From Deltaproteobacteria bacterium (GTDB taxonomy: Bacteria; Myxococcota_A; UBA9042; DTJE01), in assembly GCA_016784945.1 (NCBI GenBank), contig JADHTP010000197.1, positions 1 through 6,167 of the forward strand: DNA of 6,167 nucleotides, written 5' to 3'. A program made the translations under genes and the position numbers. Positions within the stretch are counted from its first letter, which is position 1. Each line of letters starts with the position of its first letter. This document shows, piece by piece, positions 1-4,902 of the stretch. The notes beneath the pieces are model-generated. The model searched no databases and was not told the DNA's origin. It saw only the letters and a program-made list of their open reading frames with translations.

Positions 1-32
1 AAAACACCCGTAACCACCAGTCGGCCGAACAT
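1..32 (-). CDS. Start of an unidentified gene, cut by the left window edge
   Basis: Ten complete codons are visible, starting from an ATG at 30-32 and reading MFGRLVVTGV before the sequence runs off the edge. The main support is a GGAGG ribosome binding site at 39-43, six bases before the ATG, and a position 23 bases after the stop of the preceding gene in the same direction. The first residues are mostly hydrophobic with one arginine. This could be the start of a signal peptide or of a Rossmann-type strand, but ten residues cannot decide. It is probably the next gene of the same operon. No function can be assigned. Confidence 0.6.
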   Translation of the reverse strand, partial: MFGRLVVTGV

Positions 33-38
33 GACAAA

Positions 39-43
39 CCTCC
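39..43 (-). promoter_or_regulatory. Ribosome binding site (GGAGG) of the left-edge gene
   Basis: The minus strand reads GGAGG followed by a six-base spacer and ATG. This is an optimal Shine-Dalgarno arrangement, and it is what turns the short truncated reading frame at the left edge into a credible gene start. Confidence 0.7.
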
Positions 44-55
44 ACATCCTACCCG

Positions 56-652
56 TCACCTGCCCAGCCGGCGCGTCGATACCAGCAGGACCGCTCCCCC
101 GCATTCCAGGCGGTGCTCGCCGTCGGCGGGGGGCCATTTCAGCTTCGTCTTGCACAGGGTCCTGACCACATCGGCGCCCACGGGATAGCTGTAAGCCGTC
201 GAGTCGTCGTCCGGATCCGTCGGCCCGTTCGCGGCAATTTCGCCGGATGGCCCGTAATCCGCCACCAGGTCATCCAAGCCCGTGGCCAGCGTCTCGTCGG
301 ATTGTGCCTCATCGGCCCGAGTCCGCTGCCACAACCGGGCCTTGGGCTTTCGAACCGCGGCGGTCCGCCGCACCACCGCGTCCGGCTCCACCACCTTGAA
401 CACCACCGGCAGGGAATAGGCGGTATAGACCCTCAGCGCCCGGTTCCAGGGTCGCCGCGCACCCTTGATGCCCGGTGTCTGGTACAGGAACCGGCTAGCG
501 ATGGCCGTGCGCACCGCCAGGTTCAGGCCCTTCCAGTGGTCAGGCACCCTCGTCAGTTCCAGGATCCGGACCCGTACGGAGCCGGCGTTCTCGTCCGCCC
601 TGGCCGGCAGTGCCAGGACGAGGAGTGACAGGATAATGACGGTGGTTCTCAT
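56..652 (-). CDS. Secreted protein of unknown function (198 aa)
   Basis: I do not recognise the family. Residues 1-19 form a Sec signal peptide: an early Arg, a hydrophobic core of about residues 4-15, and an A-R-A cleavage site before Asp20. The mature protein of about 179 residues therefore probably lies in the periplasm or outside the cell. It starts with a strand-like stretch (SVRVRILELTRV, 25-36) and has a basic region at 95-112. An acidic, proline- and glycine-rich stretch at 113-150 looks like a flexible loop. The end contains two cysteines (167 and 184) that could form one disulfide. There are no further membrane segments and no catalytic motif that I can see. The ATG follows a strong site, AAAGAGGTGA, at 654-663. 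It begins 32 bases after the EndoQ-helicase gene and ends 23 bases before the next start, so it is likely co-transcribed with both. Its reality is well supported; its function is unknown. Confidence 0.82.
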   Translation of the reverse strand: MRTTVIILSLLVLALPARADENAGSVRVRILELTRVPDHWKGLNLAVRTAIASRFLYQTPGIKGARRPWNRALRVYTAYSLPVVFKVVEPDAVVRRTAAVRKPKARLWQRTRADEAQSDETLATGLDDLVADYGPSGEIAANGPTDPDDDSTAYSYPVGADVVRTLCKTKLKWPPADGEHRLECGGAVLLVSTRRLGR

Positions 653-653
653 G

Positions 654-663
654 TCACCTCTTT
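654..663 (-). promoter_or_regulatory. Ribosome binding site of the secreted-protein gene
   Basis: The minus strand reads AAAGAGGTGA ending one base before the ATG at 650-652. This is a long match to the anti-Shine-Dalgarno end of 16S rRNA with a rather short spacing of about four bases from the GAGG core. It supports the chosen ATG. Confidence 0.65.
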
Positions 664-684
664 CACGCCACAGGAACCCCGCTC

Positions 685-3600
685 CTACGTTTCACCGAAA
701 AGGCTCTGCTGGACGGGTTTCGCGGGTTTCCTGATCCTGCGGCGGACCACCCTTTCGAAAGGCCGGGCCGTTGCCTCCGTGATGAATCGCGTCAGGCGGC
801 CCCGTCCCCTGCCGCGCGCCACGGGGAAGCTCACGTTCAGTTGCTTCCTGGCACGAGTCAACGCCACGAACAGAAGCCGCCTTTCTTCCTCCAGGTCAGC
901 CTTGCCGCCATCCATGGGGAGGACCCCGTCCTCGCAACCCGCCAGGAACACGCAGTCGAATTCGAGCCCCTTGGCCGCATGGATGGTGAGCAGTTTCACG
1001 CGCTCGGGACCGAGTCCGAAGGCGTCCACCTCCTTCAAGGTGGCCAGGCGGGCGGCGGCCTGGTCCGGCGTGAGGTCCGCCACGAGCCCCAGCAGGGCCT
1101 TGAGGTCCCGCCCGGGGGCCCGAAGGTCCGCGGTGTCCAGGGCACCCTTCGCAATCATGGAAGGCTCCCCTTCCGAGCCTTCCTCCCGAAGGGCCTCCAT
1201 CACGACCTTGACCCAGGGAGTGTCCCATAGCGGCCGGTCCGATGCACGTTCCACCGGCAGACCGGCGCTCGTCAGCACGTCGGCCACCGGGTCCAGCAGC
1301 CAGTGGTTCCTGGCCAGGACCACCACGTCGTCGAAACCCGACCGACCGCCGTCCCGGGTCGAGTCGAACATGTCCAGACCGCCGACCAGCGACTGGATCT
1401 CGCGACAGATCCAGGCCGCCTCGTCCATGGGACTCCTGGCGGCGTACAGCCGGACCGGCACGCCACCGGGCTGCTGCGATACCATGCTGCCCGCGGAACC
1501 TTCCATCTGCCGGCGCCGGCTTCCACCGCGCCCCAGTGAGCGCTTCGCCGCGCTCAACACCTCGGGCGGACAACGGTAACTCTTACCAAGATGAACCAGG
1601 CGAGTGTCCTTCCAGTCTTCCCGAAATCGTTCGAAGGCCCTCGGGTCGGAGCCCCGGAAAGCGTAGATCGACTGGTCCGGGTCCCCCACGGCGAACAACC
1701 CCACACCGTCCGGCTTCAGGCGACGCACCAGCCCGTACTGGTCGCTCCCGATATCCTGGAATTCATCCACCAGCACGTGGAGGTAGTGCCCCGGCAGCCT
1801 CACGCCCAGTTCCGGGTCCTCATCCAGTTCATGCAGCAGGGCGGGAATCAGGCCGTCCAGGTCCACCACCCCCCGCTGCCGCATGCGATTTTCCAGCCCA
1901 TCCCGCCAGCGGCGGTCGCCTTCTGCGGGTTGTTCCCCCCGTCCTCTCCCCTCCAGGAGGCTCCGGGCCATGGCGTCCGGTTCCTCGACGCCCCCGGTTT
2001 CCATGAGACCGCGCAGGATGTGCAGCGCCTCGGAGGTCTCGATCACCTCGGGCGCCGGATAACCGCGCGCTTCGAACAGGTCAGTCAGTGCGGTAAGGGC
2101 AAAGGAATGAAAGGTCGTCACCAGGGGACTGCCCCTGTCGCCCACGTCAAGGGACAGTCGCTCCCTGGCCTCGTCGGCAGCGCGGTTGGTAAAGGTCAGG
2201 ATCAGCATCCGCCGCGGATCGACTCCTGCGTTCAGCAGTCGGGCGGCCCGCGCCACCAGGGTCCGGGTCTTTCCGGTTCCGGGACCGGCCACCACCAGGA
2301 CGGCACCCCCTTCCGCGTCCACGGCCGCTTTCTGATCGTGGTTGAGCCCGCCGTGTCCCGCGACCCTTTTCACGACTGGGGAATCGGCCGCCGTCACCCC
2401 TGCAGGCACGTCGGACGCGGATTTCTTCACCTTCCTCTTTCGAACCGGTTTCGCGGCCTCACCCCCATCGAACAGCAAGCCCTGCCCCCGCAGGCTATCC
2501 ACCTCGCCCGGCGCAAACAGGCCCACGCGCCCGTACTCCCCGTCGTATCCGCCGTCCAGCCGCACCCGACCTTTTCGCATGCGGTCCAGGGCTTCGGCCA
2601 GGAGGCCCGTTTCACCCGATGCCAGTGAATCCAGAGGTGACCATCCCAGGAGTTCCAGCTCCGGTCCGAACTCGGCCAGCGTCCTTTCGTAAGCCTGGCC
2701 GACCCGGCGGGAGGCCGGCCCCACGGCCAGCAGTTCTCCCAGCACCTCCGTCAGCGGTATGAGGCTGTGTTGCGACGCAAACCCATCCAGATCCTGAAGC
2801 TCCGGCCTGTCGGCCAGGCCGTCCACCCGTCCCAGCACGCCGGGCGTCATCTTCTTGCCGCACTCCGGGCAAAGCCCCTCCAGCCGGCGTGTCTCGGCCG
2901 GTGTGCTCCTGACACCACATTTCCGATGACCGTCAAGGTGGTACTTACCCTCCTCCGGGAAGAACTCGACGGTGCCCGACAGCCCACCTTGTCCCTTCAG
3001 GGCGGACACGAGGGCATCGTAGGACCGATCGCAGTCCAGGATGGTGGCCTCCCGTCCGAGCTTGGCAGGCGAGTGGGCATCGGAACTGGACACCAGGGCA
3101 AACCGATCCAGCGCGGACCAGCGCCGGTTCATCAGGGCGTCGGAGGACAGCCCCGTTTCCAGCGCGAAGATTTCGTCGGAAAGGCCCTCGAAGCATTCCT
3201 CGATGGCGTCGAATCCCGACCGTGCCCCGAAAAGCGAGAAATGAGGGGTCCAGACGTGTGCAGGGATGACCATGGCGTCGGCGTGGGCGTCCTTGGCCAG
3301 CCGGAGGATCTTCAGGGGTTCCAGGCCCAGGATGGGCCGCCCGTCCGACTTCACGTTGCCCAGCCGCCCCAGGGACTCGCCGAACCGCCTCGCGGAAGCC
3401 AGGTCCGGCACGTACACCAGCGTATGGACCTTGCGTACCCGGTCGCCCTTCTTGAAGATGGAGGAGACCTCCACCTGCAGGATGAACCGCACGTCCGACT
3501 GCAAAGCTTCCGGCACTGCGGACGCGGCGGCCAAAGCCACGGGGTCCTTTGGAATCAGGAATCCCTTGCCGTCTTCCTCCAGGGACTCCTCTATTTCCGC

Positions 3601-3747
3601 CATCCAGCCAGGGTGGGTACAGTCGCCGGTGCCCAGGAGCCCCAGTCCCTTCTTCTGGGCCCAGACGAGAAGCGTGGGTATGGTGAGGTCCCGGCTGGTG
3701 GCCCGTGAAAAATGCGAGTGGATGTGGATGTCCGCGAAGAAGCGCAT
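685..3747 (-). CDS. Endonuclease Q-type PHP nuclease fused to a UvrD-family DNA helicase (1020 aa)
   Basis: Residues 1-426 are a complete EndoQ-like module (TIGR00375/COG1379 type); in characterised members this enzyme nicks DNA 5' of deaminated bases. PHP metal ligands are visible: DIHIHSH at 6-12, H45, E93, H108, H164, E197, and SDAH at 222-225. A zinc-binding segment spans 268-297 (H270, H274, C277, C293, C296). Residues 427-464 are a lysine/arginine-rich linker. Residues 465-1000 are an SF1A helicase: Q-motif 468-472, Walker A GPGTGKT 488-494, motif Ia 517-531, Walker B DEFQD 661-665, motif III 686-699, R725 (IV), motif V 917-930 and motif VI 954-967. The last residues contain QQSLF, a likely sliding-clamp peptide. 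The helicase is shorter than UvrD (about 530 against 720 residues), mostly between motifs IV and V, suggesting a reduced 2B subdomain. The start is fixed by the family's N-terminal MRFFADIHIHSH; no good Shine-Dalgarno is seen, and the upstream stop is seven bases away. Helicase annotation alone would miss the nuclease half. Confidence 0.95.
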   Translation of the reverse strand: MRFFADIHIHSHFSRATSRDLTIPTLLVWAQKKGLGLLGTGDCTHPGWMAEIEESLEEDGKGFLIPKDPVALAAASAVPEALQSDVRFILQVEVSSIFKKGDRVRKVHTLVYVPDLASARRFGESLGRLGNVKSDGRPILGLEPLKILRLAKDAHADAMVIPAHVWTPHFSLFGARSGFDAIEECFEGLSDEIFALETGLSSDALMNRRWSALDRFALVSSSDAHSPAKLGREATILDCDRSYDALVSALKGQGGLSGTVEFFPEEGKYHLDGHRKCGVRSTPAETRRLEGLCPECGKKMTPGVLGRVDGLADRPELQDLDGFASQHSLIPLTEVLGELLAVGPASRRVGQAYERTLAEFGPELELLGWSPLDSLASGETGLLAEALDRMRKGRVRLDGGYDGEYGRVGLFAPGEVDSLRGQGLLFDGGEAAKPVRKRKVKKSASDVPAGVTAADSPVVKRVAGHGGLNHDQKAAVDAEGGAVLVVAGPGTGKTRTLVARAARLLNAGVDPRRMLILTFTNRAADEARERLSLDVGDRGSPLVTTFHSFALTALTDLFEARGYPAPEVIETSEALHILRGLMETGGVEEPDAMARSLLEGRGRGEQPAEGDRRWRDGLENRMRQRGVVDLDGLIPALLHELDEDPELGVRLPGHYLHVLVDEFQDIGSDQYGLVRRLKPDGVGLFAVGDPDQSIYAFRGSDPRAFERFREDWKDTRLVHLGKSYRCPPEVLSAAKRSLGRGGSRRRQMEGSAGSMVSQQPGGVPVRLYAARSPMDEAAWICREIQSLVGGLDMFDSTRDGGRSGFDDVVVLARNHWLLDPVADVLTSAGLPVERASDRPLWDTPWVKVVMEALREEGSEGEPSMIAKGALDTADLRAPGRDLKALLGLVADLTPDQAAARLATLKEVDAFGLGPERVKLLTIHAAKGLEFDCVFLAGCEDGVLPMDGGKADLEEERRLLFVALTRARKQLNVSFPVARGRGRGRLTRFITEATARPFERVVRRRIRKPAKPVQQSLFGET
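697..711 (-). other. Putative beta-clamp binding peptide QQSLF at the fusion protein's C terminus
   Basis: Residues 1013-1017 read QQSLF, three residues from the end, after a basic tail (RRRIRKPAKP, 1002-1011). The known bacterial sliding-clamp binding consensus is close to QLxLF, and such peptides usually sit on flexible tails. Binding is inferred, not shown. Confidence 0.6.
748..2355 (-). other. UvrD/PcrA-type helicase half of the fusion protein
   Basis: Residues 465-1000 contain every ATPase motif of SF1A helicases in order, with the lysine and threonine of Walker A, the DE of Walker B and the arginine of motif VI all present. An active, ATP-driven 3'-5' translocase is therefore expected from family knowledge. 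Motif IV reads KSYRCP rather than the usual NYRS, but the arginine is kept. Confidence 0.9.
2356..2469 (-). other. Basic interdomain linker of the fusion protein
   Basis: Residues 427-464 join the nuclease and helicase halves. The stretch KPVRKRKVKK (434-442 region) is strongly positive, followed by small and polar residues typical of a flexible tether. It may contact DNA; this is an inference from composition. Confidence 0.6.
2470..2484 (-). other. Second putative clamp-binding peptide QGLLF at the end of the nuclease half
   Basis: Residues 422-426 read QGLLF, which fits the QxxLF clamp consensus. It falls exactly where a free-standing EndoQ would end and just before the basic linker. Archaeal EndoQ is known to work with PCNA, so a clamp peptide here is plausible but untested. 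Confidence 0.45.
2857..2946 (-). other. EndoQ zinc-binding segment
   Basis: Residues 268-297 contain KYH-x3-H-x2-C, then a gap of 15 residues, then C-x2-C. This segment follows the PHP domain in EndoQ proteins and separates them from other PHP families such as histidinol phosphatases and polymerase PHP domains. Which four of H270, H274, C277, C293 and C296 bind zinc cannot be settled by eye. Confidence 0.75.
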
Positions 3748-3754
3748 AGGTCGG

Positions 3755-4168
3755 TCAGGTTTCCCGTGGCGCCCGGCGGCCGAGCCAGCACAGCAGCGCG
3801 ATCGTCAACAACAGCACGGGTATGGCCCCGGCGCCGGATTCACCAACTGTACAACTGCTTCCACCGTTGGTGCCCCCGCTCTCGGGACCCACGGAAGCAT
3901 CACCGCTCATGGCCTGGTCGCCGCCCATCGGCACGTCGGGCATGGCCCACTGCAGGCCGTCCGCCGACTTGAACCAGACCGATCGACTGCCTCCCTGACC
4001 GTCCTGTTCCACGCCGAATCCGATGACCTTTGACTCCGTGGGCGCCGCCACGCTGAGGATCGCCGTGTCGCTTTCGGCCGTGGAATACTGCAGGTCCCAT
4101 TGTCCCGCACGCAGGGGCGAAGACAGGAACGCCACGGCTAGAACCGTGGTCAGGAAAACGCGTTTCAC
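3755..4168 (-). CDS. Small exported protein with one BNR/Ycf48-like blade and a MYXO-CTERM-like C-terminal anchor (137 aa)
   Basis: Residues 1-21 are a signal peptide (MKR, then a hydrophobic core, SPLRA before the cleavage site). Residues 24-78 resemble one blade of a BNR/Ycf48-type propeller: a starting Trp, an AILSVAAP strand, a VIGFGVE strand, and the closing VWFKSADGLQW. Residues 80-105 are a Gly/Ser-rich spacer. The end has the tripartite layout of a sorting tail: Cys106 in GGSSCTVG, a membrane helix at about 114-130, then RRAPRE. In Myxococcota such Cys-containing tails (MYXO-CTERM) are cut by a CPBP-family protease and lead to surface attachment; applying this here is inference. The start is GTG, with AGAGG at 4176-4180 seven bases upstream. 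It begins 15 bases after the OmpA lipoprotein gene and ends seven bases before the EndoQ-helicase start, so translation of the latter may be coupled to it. A single blade is unusually few; it may be a deletion remnant of a larger propeller protein. Confidence 0.82.
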   Translation of the reverse strand: MKRVFLTTVLAVAFLSSPLRAGQWDLQYSTAESDTAILSVAAPTESKVIGFGVEQDGQGGSRSVWFKSADGLQWAMPDVPMGGDQAMSGDASVGPESGGTNGGSSCTVGESGAGAIPVLLLTIALLCWLGRRAPRET

Positions 4169-4175
4169 GTAATAA

Positions 4176-4180
4176 CCTCT
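4176..4180 (-). promoter_or_regulatory. Ribosome binding site supporting a GTG start
   Basis: AGAGG on the minus strand sits seven bases before GTG at 4166-4168. The signal peptide begins right after this GTG (V/M-K-R-V-F-L), and no upstream alternative fits, so the GTG is the likely start of the small exported protein. Confidence 0.6.
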
Positions 4181-4183
4181 GAC

Positions 4184-4900
4184 CTACTCTTCGTAACCCA
4201 TCAACTCTTCCAGGTTGGGCACCAGCACGATCTCGATGCGGCGGTTCTGGGCCCGTCCTTCGGGAGAGTCGTTGACCGCCACCGGCGCGAACTTGCCGTA
4301 CCCGGAGGCTGAAATCCGGTGAGGCGGCATGCCCATTTCGATCATGTGAAAGACCACTTCCCGCGCGCGGTTGACGGACAGGTTCCAGTTGGTCATGTCA
4401 GAGCCCGTGTCGTCGGTATGCCCCGCCACCTGGAAGTTGCGGGCATGCAGGGACGCCAGGATCGGCGTCAGTTGCTCCAGGGCGTCCTTTCCGTCCTGCT
4501 TCAACCGATACCGGCCCACATCGAAGAGCACCTGTTCGGCCATTTCCACGATCATCCGGCCCCGGTCCGTCCGGATCCTGAGTTTCCCGGCGGCGACCAT
4601 GGCCTGCAGCTTGCCCTTGAGGGCATCGAGGGCGGCCTTTCTCGTGGCCGCCTGCTCCTTGAGGTCGTCCACCCGGTCGAGGGCCGTCTTGAGGTCCTTG
4701 GACAGGGCGCCTTTCTCCTTTCCCACCAGCGACAGTTCGTCCATGAGACGCTTCTTCTCGGTGATGAGCGCACCCTTGTCCTTCTCGATCCCGGCGATCT
4801 GATCCCTCAGCGTGTTCACGTCGCGCAGATAGACCTCTTCCTTGATCCCGCAACCCGAGATGGTCACAATCATCAGAATCGTTGCGAACCAGCGGGGCAT
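4184..4900 (-). CDS. OmpA-family coiled-coil lipoprotein (238 aa)
   Basis: This is an envelope lipoprotein that probably tethers a membrane to peptidoglycan. A short signal peptide ends in the lipobox ISGC, with the lipidated Cys at residue 17. There is no Asp directly after the Cys, which favours outer-membrane sorting by the rule known in enterobacteria. Residues 23-100 are a charged, heptad-like helix rich in Lys, Glu, Leu and Ala, a probable coiled coil. Residues 117-229 are an OmpA C-terminal domain: a VLFDVGRYRL strand, GHTDDTGS at 160-167, the NxxLSxxRAxxV motif from Asn171 with Arg178, and ISASGYGKFAPV. The acidic HTDD pair and Arg178 fit the peptidoglycan (diaminopimelate) binding site. 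I chose the ATG at 4898-4900 because GGAAGG lies five bases before it. A GTG at 4904-4906 would add two residues and overlap the upstream stop by four bases. It is longer than Pal because of the coiled coil, and no TolB/Pal neighbours are seen, so it is not called pal. Confidence 0.92.
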   Translation of the reverse strand: MPRWFATILMIVTISGCGIKEEVYLRDVNTLRDQIAGIEKDKGALITEKKRLMDELSLVGKEKGALSKDLKTALDRVDDLKEQAATRKAALDALKGKLQAMVAAGKLRIRTDRGRMIVEMAEQVLFDVGRYRLKQDGKDALEQLTPILASLHARNFQVAGHTDDTGSDMTNWNLSVNRAREVVFHMIEMGMPPHRISASGYGKFAPVAVNDSPEGRAQNRRIEIVLVPNLEELMGYEE

Positions 4901-4902
4901 CG

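Larger units (their letters stand above)
2470..3747 (-). other. EndoQ-like PHP nuclease half of the fusion protein
   Basis: Residues 1-426 match the length of free-standing EndoQ proteins (about 400-425 residues). Family-typical blocks occur in order: PAHVWTPHFSLFG (162-174), ETGLSSD (197-203), SSDAHSPAKLGRE (221-233), KYHLDGHRKCGV (268-279), CPECGK (293-298), and GGYDGEYGRV (399-408). All expected PHP metal ligands are retained, so the nuclease appears active. Confidence 0.9.

Noticed and set aside
653..684. Terminator or promoter in the gap after the EndoQ-helicase gene
   Set aside because: The 32-base gap shows no stem-loop with a T-run and no recognisable promoter boxes, only the ribosome binding site of the next gene.
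896..1573. Minus-strand frame of 225 codons overlapping the helicase in another phase
   Set aside because: It is Gly/Arg/Pro-rich and overlaps motif-bearing helicase sequence on the same strand, so it is an out-of-phase shadow.
1591..2628. Long open frame of 345 codons on the plus strand, antisense to the EndoQ-helicase gene
   Set aside because: The opposite frame encodes unmistakable helicase and EndoQ motifs. The plus-strand product is rich in Pro, His, Gln and Arg, with no domain or ribosome binding site, as expected for antisense frames in GC-rich DNA.
2767..3708. Plus-strand open frame of 313 codons opposite the PHP domain
   Set aside because: It is an antisense shadow of a conserved region. 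The composition is low in typical protein features, and no motif is present.
685..3747. Anti-phage defence system (nuclease plus UvrD-like helicase, in the manner of Gabija)
   Set aside because: The nuclease is an EndoQ-type PHP module, not an OLD/TOPRIM nuclease. No partner defence gene, integrase or repeat is seen, and the neighbours look like ordinary envelope genes.
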